Assembly: GCA_030694465.1 (NCBI GenBank)
Contig: JAUXYJ010000099.1
Span: 41,865 to 105,864, forward strand
DNA: 64,000 bases
Direction: 5' to 3'
DNA from: Deltaproteobacteria bacterium
Lineage (GTDB): Bacteria > Myxococcota_A > Polyangia > Polyangiales > Ga0077539
This document shows positions 6,940 through 16,000 of the stretch, in pieces. Both the position numbers and the translations under genes were made by a program. Within the stretch, counting starts at the first letter, position 1; every line of letters begins with the position of its first letter. The notes under the pieces are model-generated. The model did no database searches, was not told the origin of the DNA, and worked only from the letters and a program-made list of their open reading frames with translations.

Positions 6940-8870
6940 ATCGCACGATGAATCGCTTGGTGATCGCCTCGTCTTTGCTCGCGGCGCTCGTGGGGTGCTC
7001 GCAGCCCAACAGCACCGCGGACGTGCCCGATGTGACCGTCGACGCCACCGCCGCAGACGGCACGCCAAACGTTGCGACGGACGTTGCGACGGACTCACCG
7101 ACCCCGAGCGGGATCGGCCGCGCGTGCGAGGGCTCGACGCAGGTGGAGCAGGGCGACTGCGAAGAAGGACAGATCTGCCTCCCGCGAGAGTTCGGGTTTC
7201 CCGAGGGGTACTGCACTTCGGATTGCCGCGGGATGCGCTGCCCGTCGGGGTCGACCTGCGTGCCGCTCGGAGGGCAATTCAGCGCGTGTTTGCTCAACTG
7301 CAACGTCCCGTCGGACTGTCGCGTGTCCGAGGGCTACCGCTGTGAAGCCTCACGCAGCGGCCGACGCGTGTGCACCCCGACCGACGGGCCAACAGGCAAC
7401 CGTGACGGCGCGGCGTGCTTCACCACGACGGCCGGTCCACACCAGCTGCCGGCGCTCGCCCGCAGGACCTTCGCCGAGCCCAACGTGTCGGTGTCGCGCG
7501 AGCGGTCGGACACCATGATTCAAGCCGAGGGCAACGTCGCAGTGAGCCCGACGACGGGCGCCGTCGCCGTGAGCTACATCGCCGTCGGCCGCGGCGAGGC
7601 GTTTATGGGCGTGAGCGCGCGCCTCGCGGACGGGACCGTGCACCAGACCGGGACCGTCCGAGATCCGGAGCTTCAGACGACGAGCGACCCGGTGTTGGCC
7701 TACATGCCTGACGGTCAGATGCTCATGGTGTTCTTGGGCTACAACGTCAACGCCCAAGGGCAGCCGACGGGCATGCGCATCCGGCTCACTTCGAGCGCAG
7801 ACGACGGTCGCATGTGGGAGCCAGCGCGCGCGATCGAGCCGTTGAATTTTTGTGCGGGCGGCTGCGACAAGCCGTGGATCGTGATCGGACCGACGCCTCG
7901 CGCCGTGCTCGAGGCGGACGCCGGCGTACCCGTGGTGGACTCGGGAGTGCCCGTGATCGACGCCGGGGACATCGACGGCGAAAACAGCGACGGAGGTGAG
8001 CCCGACGGGACCGTCGCGGACGCCGCGGTGACCGATGCAGGAGCGCCCGACAGCGGCGTGAGCGCAGGCTCAGGCGTCTCGATCTACGTTGGCTTCATGG
8101 CGCAGTCCAATCGCGGACAGACCGTCACGCTGTACGTGGTTCGATCGGATGACGGAGGCCGAACGTTCACCGCGCCGCTTCGCTTCGCGACCTCGGGCGG
8201 CACGATCGCGCCCAACTTGCTGACGCCCGCGGTGAGCGCCGACGGGACGCTGCACGTCGTGTACGCAGGGCTCTTCGCGGCGGGCGGCTCGACCACGCGC
8301 TTTGGCGACCCTCGCAGCCGCGTGTTCTATCGAAACTCGATGGACGGAGGCGCGACGTGGTCCACGGTCACGATCGCGTCGCGATCGACGGACAGCCCGG
8401 TGTACGGACAGCCCGTGGTGGTAGCGGACGGCTCCCGTGTTCACGTGGCGTTTGTCTCTGGAACGGTCTCGGGGGCCTGGGACGTCGTCCTGGCGACCAG
8501 CGGCGATCTCGGGATGACCTGGGCGCATCGCAAGATCAACGACGAGCCCGAGCCCTGCGCGTCCCACGCGTTTCCGTGGATCGTCGCGGACCCTGCGCGA
8601 AGCCGCGTGCACGCGCTGTGGCTCGAGAACCGCTTCGGCGATGGCGCAGCGGCGTACGCGTCGTGTCCGTCGGACCCCACCATGCCCTGCGCGCGCAACG
8701 AGCGCGTGGACGACGGCTCGTTTACCTTCGAGACCTCCCGTGAGCCCGGCCGCTGGCACGGCGACTACCAAGGACTCGCCCTCGCGCCCGATGGTGCGCT
8801 GTGGGCCACGTGGAGTGACACACGCACAGGCTCACCCGCGATGTATCTGTCTCGCGGCCTTGTTCGCTGA
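6936..8870 (+). CDS. Sialidase-like (Asp-box/BNR repeat) lipoprotein
   Basis: A 644-residue lipoprotein (lipobox LAALVGC near residue 20) with an Asp/Ala/Thr tether, then a Cys-rich module at about 60-150 ('CEEGQICLPREFGFPEGYC', 'CRGMRCPSGSTCVPL'). Next comes a beta-propeller with Asp-box motifs: 'SSADDGRMW', 'RSDDGGRTF', 'SMDGGATW' and 'SGDLGMTW'. An Asp/Ala-rich insertion ('DAGVPVVDSGVPVIDAG') sits between blades at about 330-375. Asp-boxes occur in sialidases and in exo-acting or binding propellers. The sialidase Arg triad is not obvious, so hydrolysis of glycans is only a possibility. Two alternative ATGs occur 12 bases apart. Confidence 0.8.
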   Translation: MNRTMNRLVIASSLLAALVGCSQPNSTADVPDVTVDATAADGTPNVATDVATDSPTPSGIGRACEGSTQVEQGDCEEGQICLPREFGFPEGYCTSDCRGMRCPSGSTCVPLGGQFSACLLNCNVPSDCRVSEGYRCEASRSGRRVCTPTDGPTGNRDGAACFTTTAGPHQLPALARRTFAEPNVSVSRERSDTMIQAEGNVAVSPTTGAVAVSYIAVGRGEAFMGVSARLADGTVHQTGTVRDPELQTTSDPVLAYMPDGQMLMVFLGYNVNAQGQPTGMRIRLTSSADDGRMWEPARAIEPLNFCAGGCDKPWIVIGPTPRAVLEADAGVPVVDSGVPVIDAGDIDGENSDGGEPDGTVADAAVTDAGAPDSGVSAGSGVSIYVGFMAQSNRGQTVTLYVVRSDDGGRTFTAPLRFATSGGTIAPNLLTPAVSADGTLHVVYAGLFAAGGSTTRFGDPRSRVFYRNSMDGGATWSTVTIASRSTDSPVYGQPVVVADGSRVHVAFVSGTVSGAWDVVLATSGDLGMTWAHRKINDEPEPCASHAFPWIVADPARSRVHALWLENRFGDGAAAYASCPSDPTMPCARNERVDDGSFTFETSREPGRWHGDYQGLALAPDGALWATWSDTRTGSPAMYLSRGLVR

Positions 8871-8942
8871 TCGCACCAGCGCACTCGCGTCGAAGCGCGC
8901 AGCGCCGGCGCGTCCGCTGAGGTCCATGGACTGTGGAGCAGG

Positions 8943-10427
8943 TCACGCGATCGACGAGGGAGCCCACGCGTCGACGCGAAGCAGCGCCGGTCCAAACGCC
9001 GCGGGCTTGAGCACGCTTCGTCCGAGCAGCGCCCGTGCGCACTCTTGGACGCCCTCGGTGACCGCGGGGTGCGGGTGCACGCACGCGTCGATGTCGTCGA
9101 GGGTCCCGCCCTTCTCGATCAAGAACGCGATGCCTTGAATGGTGGTGGCTGCTTGCGGGCCAACGACGCGCATTCCGAGGATTTTGGCTGGCGAATCACA
9201 GGACACCAAGATCTTCACGAAGCCGTCGGTCGCGCGCATCGCGACGGTCCGCGGGACCAGTCGATTGCCCACGACGCTGACGCGGTACGGGATCTTGCGC
9301 TTGCGCGCCTCTTGCTCGTTGAGGCCGATCGCGGCGACCTCGGGCGCGAGAAAGTAGATCGCCGACAGCGCGTCGTAGCGAATCGCGTGCGTGGGCGCCG
9401 CGAACATGCGCTCGACCGCGTGCCGGGCCTCGAGCTCGGCGACGTTGACCAGCGCCACGTCGGCGGTGACGTCCCCGGCCCCATGAATGTGTGGGACTGA
9501 GCTCTGCGTCACGTCGACCACCATGGCCCCGTTCTTGTCGAGCTGGACGCCGATCGCTTCCAAGCCCAGCGCGCGGGTGTTGGGGACGCGACCGATGGAC
9601 ACGAGCGCGTGCTCGACGTCGATGGGCTCGCACTCGCGCCCCGCGCGGTCACAGACGACGTAGCGCACGTGGTCGTCGACGACGGCGAGAGACTGAAGAC
9701 TTGATTCTCGGTGGATGCGAATGCCCATGCGCTCGAAGTTGCGCGAGACGGCGTCGGCGACGTCTTCGTCTTCGAAGGGCAGGATTCTGGGCTGTCGATC
9801 GATGATGTTGACCTGCGTTTGGCCGAAGTTTGCGAAGATCGTCGCGTACTCGCAGCCCACGACACCAGCGCCCACGATCACCATGCTCTTGGGAAAGTGC
9901 GCGACCTGCTCGATGTGGTCGCTGGTCACCACGCGCGCCCCGTCGATCACCACCCCTTGCGGAACGCGCGGCACCGAGCCCGTCGCCACCAAGAAGAAGT
10001 CCGCGTCGATCGTCGCGAGCGTCCCGTCCGAGCGCTTCACTTCTACGCTGTGCGGCGTGAGAAATCGCGCGGTGCCAGAGATCTTCGTGACCGAGGCGCC
10101 GGTCTCTGTCGGACGCCCGAGAAACGCGAGCTGCTGCTCGAGGTCCGAGAGTCGCTCGGCGAGGGCCTCGCGCACCACGGCGATGACGTCGTCGTACGTC
10201 GCCGTGACCTGGCTTGCACGGTAGCCGCGGTCCGTCCGCCGCGCGCGCGCGAAGTCATTGGAGAGGTGCCACAGGGTCTTCGAAGACAGGGCGCCGTTGC
10301 TCAGTCCGCGTCCACCGAGGGTGTCACGCTCGATGAGCACCGCCCGCTTGCCAAGGTCCCAGGCACGGCTCACTGCGGCGAGCCCCGCGGGGCCTCCGCC
10401 GATTACACAGAGGTCGAATCGCTGCAC
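8943..10427 (-). CDS. Pyridine nucleotide-disulfide oxidoreductase family protein lacking redox cysteines (SthA-like)
   Basis: A 494-residue two-dinucleotide-fold flavoprotein. The FAD-binding GGGPAG is at residues 10-15, the ATGS segment at 148-151, and the NAD(P)-binding GAGVVG at 186-191. 'GAGDV' precedes the C-terminal interface domain, with HPHPAVTE at 451-458. In place of the CxxxxC redox disulfide the sequence reads GGRGLSNGALSSK (38-50), so both cysteines are absent. That excludes dihydrolipoamide dehydrogenase or glutathione reductase chemistry and leaves a soluble-transhydrogenase-like (SthA) hydride transfer as the best guess. GTG start at 10427. It stands alone, with a decayed Rieske oxygenase upstream. 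Confidence 0.8.
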   Translation of the reverse strand: MQRFDLCVIGGGPAGLAAVSRAWDLGKRAVLIERDTLGGRGLSNGALSSKTLWHLSNDFARARRTDRGYRASQVTATYDDVIAVVREALAERLSDLEQQLAFLGRPTETGASVTKISGTARFLTPHSVEVKRSDGTLATIDADFFLVATGSVPRVPQGVVIDGARVVTSDHIEQVAHFPKSMVIVGAGVVGCEYATIFANFGQTQVNIIDRQPRILPFEDEDVADAVSRNFERMGIRIHRESSLQSLAVVDDHVRYVVCDRAGRECEPIDVEHALVSIGRVPNTRALGLEAIGVQLDKNGAMVVDVTQSSVPHIHGAGDVTADVALVNVAELEARHAVERMFAAPTHAIRYDALSAIYFLAPEVAAIGLNEQEARKRKIPYRVSVVGNRLVPRTVAMRATDGFVKILVSCDSPAKILGMRVVGPQAATTIQGIAFLIEKGGTLDDIDACVHPHPAVTEGVQECARALLGRSVLKPAAFGPALLRVDAWAPSSIA

Positions 10428-10569
10428 GTTTCACGCTCCGTCACAGGGGGGGTCCGAGACGGACCGGGCGAGAGCGTAACAGAGCCGGCGCGTGCCTTGA
10501 GTCATTTGCGGCGCGGTCTGGGACGGCGCTCACAACGGGCAGCGCGCGGCGTCGGGCGCTGCTCTCGGC

Positions 10570-10965
10570 GCCCGCGTGAGAGCCCTCGAGCTCGGCGAAA
10601 TAGCGCTTGCGAAAGTGCAGCGTCGGAGCATCCGTGCGAACGGATTGTTCGTCGGTCGCCATGGGAATCTTCGATGGAAACGACGACTCGACCACGAGCT
10701 TGTCTTCGCTCGCGATCTTCTTGTTCGCGAGGTTGAAGGCCCTGGTCCCACAAGGGCGACGTGAGCGTGTTGCGGGCCATCGCGAGGAGCATGCGCGTGC
10801 GACGCTCGTCGATGGGGATGCACGCGACCATCATGGATCATGAGTCGCTTCTCGGTCCCCCGATGTTGAGGTTCATCTGGTTGGGCCAGCGGAGATACAC
10901 GTGTCGAAGTCGACCGTGGTTTCGATCACTTCGAACACAGCGCGATCGCTGCGCAGCCAGAGGCC
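10570..10965 (-). pseudogene. Decayed Rieske-type ring-hydroxylating oxygenase, C-terminal part
   Basis: Three minus-strand frames together read like the end of a Rieske non-haem iron oxygenase. One has 'VYLRWPNQMNLNI' (about 10853-10891). A second has 'MMVACIPIDERRTRMLLAMA' to 'SPLWDQ' (10742-10834). A third has 'AFNLANKKIASEDKLVVESS' to 'APTLHFRKRYFAELEG' (about 10580-10740). A one-base shift at about 10738-10745 joins the last two, and a second shift with an in-frame TGA separates the first. The Rieske [2Fe-2S] domain is absent. These breaks indicate a pseudogene, not a functional enzyme. The rest of the 10428-11158 gap shows no other gene. Confidence 0.6.
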
Positions 10966-11158
10966 CTGCGTGGGCCCTCTCCCTTGCTCACCGCGGCGCG
11001 CGCTAGGCGCACCGTGGGCAGAACGCGCGGATTCACAGCCTTCGGTTACGAGCGCTGCGCCACCACGTTGCCCCTGTGCTGGGTCTCCGCAGCATCGTGA
11101 CACGCGCGACCCGACGAAGCCTCATGTGGCCGCGCGATCGACGAGGTACGCTTGCAGA

Positions 11159-12649
11159 ATGCTGTTCTTTCGCGCAGTTGCGCTTCTCGCATTCGCATCG
11201 ACATGGATCGGCTGCGCTAGCGCGCCGACGACGGACGATGTCCCCGGTGTCGATGCGATCGACGCCGCGTCTACGGACGCTGCATCCATCGACGCGGTGT
11301 CCGAGCCAACGGGCGCCGATGTCGTCGCGGACGCATCGCGCACCGACGCGCTCGGGGATCGCGGGATTGCGGACGACGCGCCGTCGACAGCGCCCTCTGT
11401 GCGGCGCACGTACGCGGCGACCGAGGAGGTCTTTCTCAATCCCGAGCGAGGGTTCTATCGCTCGGTCGAGCTCACGACGACGACGAACCTGTCGTCGATT
11501 CGAACGGCGGGATACACGCTCGTGCACAGCTACGTGCGCTTGGATTCGGTGCGCGATCGTCCGATCACACAAGCGGTCCTCGACGCGATGGTGCGCGGGT
11601 TCGGCGTGGCTCGCGCGGCCGGAGTCAAGATCATCCTCCGGTTTGCCTACAACTTCGGCCCGTATCCAGACTCGGAGCCAGACGCTTCGCGCGCGCAGAT
11701 CCTGGCGCACATCGCCCAGCTGCGACCGTTTCTTCGCGAGCACGCGGATGTGATCGCCCTGGTGCAAGCGGGGTTCATCGGCGCGTGGGGCGAGTGGCAC
11801 ACGTCGACCAACAATCTGCTCGCGAACCCTGCGGATCGAAGGACGATCCTTGAGGCGCTGCTCGACGCGCTGCCAGCGGAGCGAGCGGTGCAGCTTCGCT
11901 ACCCGCGGCACAAGTTCGAGATGTACGGTGAAGCCCTCGCCAGCGGCGCCGCGTTTCGAGCGACGTACGCTGCTCGCACGGGCCATCACAACGACTGCTT
12001 TCTCTCGAGCGACACAGACGTTGGGACGTACCCAACGGGCCAGATGGAACGTTGGCGAACGTACCTCGCACAGGACAATCTCTTTGTGCCAATGGGCGGC
12101 GAGACCTGTGCGGTGTTTCCTGCTCGTACGGACTGTGCGACCGCAGTGGCAGAGATGGAGCGACTTCGCTTCACGTACATCAACAACGACTACGAATCCA
12201 CGGTGGTAAATCGCTGGTCGATGCAGGGCTGTCGTACGGCGATGGAGCGGCGATTGGGCTACCGACTGGGGCTCGTCGAGGCGTCGTTTCCCGAGCGCGC
12301 CAACGCAGGCGACGCGTTCGAGTTCTCGATTTCACTGAGAAACGACGGCTATGCGGCGCCCATCAACCCGCGCGTTTCCTATGTGGTCTTCGACGGCAAC
12401 GGTCGTCGCGAGGTCGTCGCGATCGAAGGGCTAGAGGTTCGCTCGCTGCTGCCCGCGCTGCCCCACACGATCACGCGCACCCTTCGCGTGCCCTCGTTGC
12501 CAGCTGGCAGCTACGATGTCTTCTTCTGGCTTCCTGACGCGTCGCCGCGGCTTCGCGATCGGACCGAGTACGCGATCCGCCTCGCAGCGACAGGAGTGTG
12601 GGACGCATCGAAGGGCATGAACCGGCTGGGCACCCTCGCCATCCGATAG
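11159..12649 (+). CDS. DUF4874/DUF4832 family lipoprotein
   Basis: A 496-residue exported protein with a signal ending at lipobox STWIGC (Cys 18). A roughly 65-residue Asp/Ala/Val tether follows ('DVPGVDAIDAASTDAASIDA'). The DUF4874 domain opens with the signature 'VFLNPERGFYR' and a TIM-barrel-like region ('GVKIILRFAYNF', 'VQAGFIGAWGEWHTSTNN', 'LRYPRHKFEMYG'). The DUF4832 domain follows ('FTYINNDYE', 'RLGYRLGLVEASFPERANAG', then an Ig-like end). These domains are found together in secreted, glycosidase-like proteins of unknown substrate. The start was placed at ATG 11159 because it opens a clean signal peptide; the longer frame upstream is low-complexity shadow. Confidence 0.85.
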   Translation: MLFFRAVALLAFASTWIGCASAPTTDDVPGVDAIDAASTDAASIDAVSEPTGADVVADASRTDALGDRGIADDAPSTAPSVRRTYAATEEVFLNPERGFYRSVELTTTTNLSSIRTAGYTLVHSYVRLDSVRDRPITQAVLDAMVRGFGVARAAGVKIILRFAYNFGPYPDSEPDASRAQILAHIAQLRPFLREHADVIALVQAGFIGAWGEWHTSTNNLLANPADRRTILEALLDALPAERAVQLRYPRHKFEMYGEALASGAAFRATYAARTGHHNDCFLSSDTDVGTYPTGQMERWRTYLAQDNLFVPMGGETCAVFPARTDCATAVAEMERLRFTYINNDYESTVVNRWSMQGCRTAMERRLGYRLGLVEASFPERANAGDAFEFSISLRNDGYAAPINPRVSYVVFDGNGRREVVAIEGLEVRSLLPALPHTITRTLRVPSLPAGSYDVFFWLPDASPRLRDRTEYAIRLAATGVWDASKGMNRLGTLAIR

Positions 12650-13118
12650 CGCAGCCAGAGAAAACAGCGCGAGATCCTCGTGCCTCGTCTCGCCGTGAAG
12701 AGCACACCGTTCGTGTCAGTGATGAACGTCTCCGAACGCGTCGGTCAAGCGCTCTTCGCGCGATCACGGCGGAGCTGCGCATCGACGGCATTGGGTTCGG
12801 CACGGATACAGAATCCCCGCGATTCGGTTTGCTTCGGTCCGTGTTCAGGTCCGCGCGATTGACGGTGCTTACCGATCAATTTGAATGGGTACCCGGCTCA
12901 AGCCTCGCTGCCTGGTGGCGTACGTTGTCTGCGGGTTAGACCTAGAATGCGGTGATATGTCAGGCATTTAGCCTGCATTGGGGAGCCTGGACAAAATCTG
13001 CGTGGGTGATTGTCACGCCGTCAGATATGTGGCACTATTCTTGCAATCCCGTCTCTTCGCGCCGCGCCCGCAGTGACCGGCTCGACCGCTCACGTTCACT
13101 CGAAAGAAACACGACTTC
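12650..13118. other. 469-bp intergenic region with promoter elements
   Basis: No coding region is supported between the DUF4832 gene and the beta-barrel gene. The 3' half is AT-richer than its surroundings. It carries an inverted repeat CAGGC-ATTTA-GCCTG at 12961-12975 and the sigma-54 promoter at 13030-13045. The 5' half (12650-12900) shows only short shadow frames. Confidence 0.6.
13030..13045 (+). promoter_or_regulatory. Sigma-54 (-24/-12) promoter
   Basis: TGGCACTATTCTTGCA fits the sigma-54 consensus TGGCAC-N5-TTGCA exactly, with the GG and GC dinucleotides separated by ten bases. The predicted transcript start near 13056 leaves a leader of about 60 nt before ATG 13119. An inverted repeat 55-70 bp upstream (12961-12975) could be an enhancer-binding-protein site; that part is inference. 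Confidence 0.75.
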
Positions 13119-13661
13119 ATGAAACAACTTATTTTGGCAACGACCACCATGCTCGCTCTCACCGCTGTTGGCGGGGATGTTTTGGCGCAGGGAGTCCTCG
13201 ATCAAAACACTCGTGGCTCGGCCGTGGCCCTCCACTTGGGCGGGGGATATGGCTCCTATTTGGGTGCCGGACAGGGTGACATTGAGCTGCAGCTTCACTT
13301 TGGTCGAAGCTATGCGGGTCCCGGGATCGCGGTTGGGTTGTCATTGCCGATCGCCAATGGGCTTGGGATCGGAGTCGAAGGCCGATTTGTGTACGACATT
13401 CAACTGATCCCCGGAAAAGCCTTCTTCATCACTCCCTACGTCGGCGCGATCGTTGGATTTTGGAATTGGCACGACGGCAGAGGATCTTCCGCCGGCTACC
13501 TTTGGCTCGGACCGCAGTTTGGGCTGGACCTCAATTTTGTGCTGTTCGATCGACTGCTTCTTGGAGTGCGCCCTATCGGCGTGACGATCCCGGTGTTTTT
13601 CGGTGGTCCCGGAGTCCACTGGTCCTATCACAGCGCGCTGACCATCGGCATCACCTTTTGA
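13119..13661 (+). CDS. Outer-membrane beta-barrel-like protein
   Basis: A 180-residue protein with a cleavable Sec signal (residues 1-23, ending GGDVLAQ). Alternating short amphipathic strands rich in Gly and aromatics follow ('AVALHLGGGYGSYLGAGQG', 'IELQLHFGRSYAGPGIAVGL', 'FITPYVGAIVGFWNW'), and the chain ends in Phe ('ALTIGITF'), as expected for a BAM substrate. It resembles small OmpA/OmpW-like eight-strand barrels, but no family signature is clear. The gene is less GC-rich than its neighbours and is preceded by a sigma-54 promoter, so expression is likely tied to a specific activator. Confidence 0.75.
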   Translation: MKQLILATTTMLALTAVGGDVLAQGVLDQNTRGSAVALHLGGGYGSYLGAGQGDIELQLHFGRSYAGPGIAVGLSLPIANGLGIGVEGRFVYDIQLIPGKAFFITPYVGAIVGFWNWHDGRGSSAGYLWLGPQFGLDLNFVLFDRLLLGVRPIGVTIPVFFGGPGVHWSYHSALTIGITF

Positions 13662-13820
13662 CGGTATTGGCTGAGCGGGATTGCTCGAATGTGTGCAAAT
13701 TTACAGCACATCCGAATGCAGTGATTCACGATCCATTGAGCCGTTGATGTCTGAGACCGCCGCTGTGGCGCTGATTTCAGAAGAGCGCGCGTTGGTCACC
13801 CACGCGAAGCTCGGGTGGTC

Positions 13821-13891
13821 GCTAACTCAGGATCACCCGTGAAAACACCGGTAGATCATATCGGCGGGGCGCGGCCCAAAGAGCGGCCCGC
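13821..13891 (-). repeat. Dispersed intergenic repeat, copy 4 (reverse)
   Basis: On the minus strand the core reads CCGGTGTTTTCACGGGTGAT then CCTGAGTTAG (13823-13851). It is preceded by GATCTA and by a GGGCCGCTCTTTGGGCCGC block (13872-13890), as in copy 2. It lies in the 426-bp gap between the beta-barrel gene and the phosphotransferase gene, which is otherwise empty of recognisable features. Confidence 0.75.
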
Positions 13892-14087
13892 CCGAGCACC
13901 CTCGCGTCGAGCTCGATCTTCAGTCCGCGCAGCCTGAGCGCGAGCGAGCGAGCGCTTCATCGCGTACGTCTAGGGCTGACGATCCGCTGCCTGCCACCGC
14001 ACGCGGTCCCCCAAAGGGACGAATCGGCGCGGTGACGCGACGCGTCCCTTTACGGCGAGCCATGGACGACACAGTGAGTGCGCCGCT

Positions 14088-15023
14088 GTGAGAGAGACGC
14101 TGCTTCCAGACCAGGTCGCGATCCAAACGAGGGCGGATCTCGCGCCGCTCGAACCCGCTTTTGCGGCCGCGCTCGCGGTGATCCGAGCGCGGCACGGGCT
14201 CGCGAGCCAGACGGTTTCGCGCGCGGACACTGGCAGTTCTCCTGTCTTTTTGCTGGACGATTGCGCGGTGAAGATCGTCCCTCCGCAGTGGAAGGTCGAG
14301 CTCGACCGCGAGGTGCTCGCGCTCGAAGCAGCGCACGACAAGCTCACGGTGCGCACGCCCGCTGTGCGCGCGACAGGGACGATCGACGCCTGGACGTACA
14401 TGGTGAGCGATCGTTGCGCAGGCGTGTCGTTGAAGGTCGCAGGGCCGTCGATGGACGAGAGGTCTCGAAGGCGCGTGAGCGCGCAGGTGGGCGAGGCGCT
14501 GGCGTCGCTGCACAACGTCTCCACGAGCGGACTCGACGCGCTGGCGTGTGACTGGGCTGAGTTCGCTCGCGCGCGAATCGCGAGTGTTCAGGGATTTCAG
14601 CGACGAACAGGGCTTCACGAGTCAGCGGTCGAGCGCATTCGGGCGGTCCTCGAAGAGGCCGCGCCGCTCATCGTGGACGAGCGTCGGGCGCTGATTCACG
14701 GCGATCTTCACCACGAGCACGCGCTCGTCGAGCGCGACGGCGACCGATGGAACCTCGTCGGCGTCCTTGATTTCGGAGACGCGATGATCGGCCACCCCGA
14801 GTACGATCTCGTGACGCCCGCGTTCTTCGTAGCGCGAACGGATCGTGGCGCGCTGGAGGCGATGTTCGACGCGATAGGCTTCGTCTGTGACGAGCGATCG
14901 TCACGGCGGCTCGTGGCGTGGTCGGCGCTGCATCAGTACAACGCGTTGGCGCGGTTTCTCCCCGCAGATCACGGCGCTGACGCGCTCGATGTGATTCGCA
15001 CGCGCTACTGGCCGACGGCGTGA
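14088..15023 (+). CDS. Aminoglycoside phosphotransferase (APH)-family kinase
   Basis: A 311-residue protein-kinase-like enzyme. The N-lobe contains 'CAVKIVPP' with the ATP-anchoring Lys. The C-lobe has the Brenner motif HGDLHHEH, with catalytic Asp, and 'VLDFGDA' as the metal-binding DFG equivalent, followed by 'HPEYDLV'. The APH fold is used for antibiotic, choline, homoserine and other small-molecule phosphorylation. This sequence does not identify the substrate, and resistance should not be assumed. GTG start at 14088. The next gene follows after 32 bp. Confidence 0.85.
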   Translation: MRETLLPDQVAIQTRADLAPLEPAFAAALAVIRARHGLASQTVSRADTGSSPVFLLDDCAVKIVPPQWKVELDREVLALEAAHDKLTVRTPAVRATGTIDAWTYMVSDRCAGVSLKVAGPSMDERSRRRVSAQVGEALASLHNVSTSGLDALACDWAEFARARIASVQGFQRRTGLHESAVERIRAVLEEAAPLIVDERRALIHGDLHHEHALVERDGDRWNLVGVLDFGDAMIGHPEYDLVTPAFFVARTDRGALEAMFDAIGFVCDERSSRRLVAWSALHQYNALARFLPADHGADALDVIRTRYWPTA

Positions 15024-15055
15024 CATCCCAGGGCACACTGGCGCAATATCGCTGA

Positions 15056-15961
15056 ATGCTTTCTTCGAAATCGTTTGCCGCCATTGCGCTCGCATTGGCA
15101 ATCTCGCAGGTCATCGCGTCCAGCGCCGAAGCCTGCACGCTAGCGCAACGTCCGTTGCCGTTTCCTCTGTCGCTGCGGTCGGGCGCGATGTTGGAGGTCC
15201 CTCCGAACGTGGTTCTGTTCAGCGGCAGCTGTCTCACGCTGCCGAACGGCTCCGTTCGCGATGAGCCGCTCTCGATGCTGCTCGGTCAGACCGCGCTGCG
15301 GCCGATGGGCGACTTGATGGAGGGGACCTTGCTCTCGGCTCCCACGCGCTGCGGGGCGTGGTCGCTCAGCGTCACCGGTCCCGCCGATCGCGCAGCGCCC
15401 AGCGAGGTCGTCATCGATCGCGTACGCACGATCCGCGTGCGAAACCCCAACACCGGCGCGGGGTTCAGCTGCTCGCAGCCAGACACCTTGGAGGTGTACT
15501 TCACCACGCGGGACGACCGGACTCTGGCGGCGTCGATCGGGATGCTCGCGTTCGTGGGTGGGACCGTCGAGGAGGTCTCGGCGCTGCGCGCGGCGTCGAT
15601 CGTGTTCGCCCCTGAGCTTGCGGCGCCAGCAGGAGCGGGCGTTCCGTCGTCGACGCACGTGCTGCGCGCGTGGCTCGGCGTCAACGGCGCGCGGCAGGGA
15701 ATCACCCCCTTCGATCGAACTGCCCCGATGTGCTTCTCGCTAGCGTCGATGGACCTCGCGGGAAACATCAGCGCTCGCTCGGTACCACGCTGCGTCGACA
15801 CGGTGAGCCCCAGCGATCCGACCGTCGAATTCGTGCAGGGGAGTAGCGGCTGTTCGGTCCGCGGCCCGATGCCGACGCGCTCAGCGTTCCCGTGTTTCGC
15901 GCTGCTCGCCAGCATCGTCGCGGTCTCTGTCGTGAGACAACGCGTTCGACGCGTTCGATGA
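15056..15961 (+). CDS. Exported protein with MYXO-CTERM-like anchor
   Basis: A 301-residue protein with an N-terminal signal peptide (residues 1-26, 'SQVIASSAEA'). The ectodomain is strand-rich with scattered cysteines and Ig-like patterns ('GAWSLSVTGPADRAAP', 'CFSLASMDLAGNISARSVPRC'). The C terminus reads 'GSSGCSVRG', then a hydrophobic stretch, then an Arg-rich tail (RQRVRRVR). A Cys motif followed by a membrane segment and basic residues is the layout of the MYXO-CTERM surface-sorting signal, though it diverges from the typical sequence. Function unknown, surface location likely. Confidence 0.75.
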   Translation: MLSSKSFAAIALALAISQVIASSAEACTLAQRPLPFPLSLRSGAMLEVPPNVVLFSGSCLTLPNGSVRDEPLSMLLGQTALRPMGDLMEGTLLSAPTRCGAWSLSVTGPADRAAPSEVVIDRVRTIRVRNPNTGAGFSCSQPDTLEVYFTTRDDRTLAASIGMLAFVGGTVEEVSALRAASIVFAPELAAPAGAGVPSSTHVLRAWLGVNGARQGITPFDRTAPMCFSLASMDLAGNISARSVPRCVDTVSPSDPTVEFVQGSSGCSVRGPMPTRSAFPCFALLASIVAVSVVRQRVRRVR

Positions 15962-16000
15962 GCGTGGCGAGACCCTCGCACGTTGAGACGCGTGCGCTCT

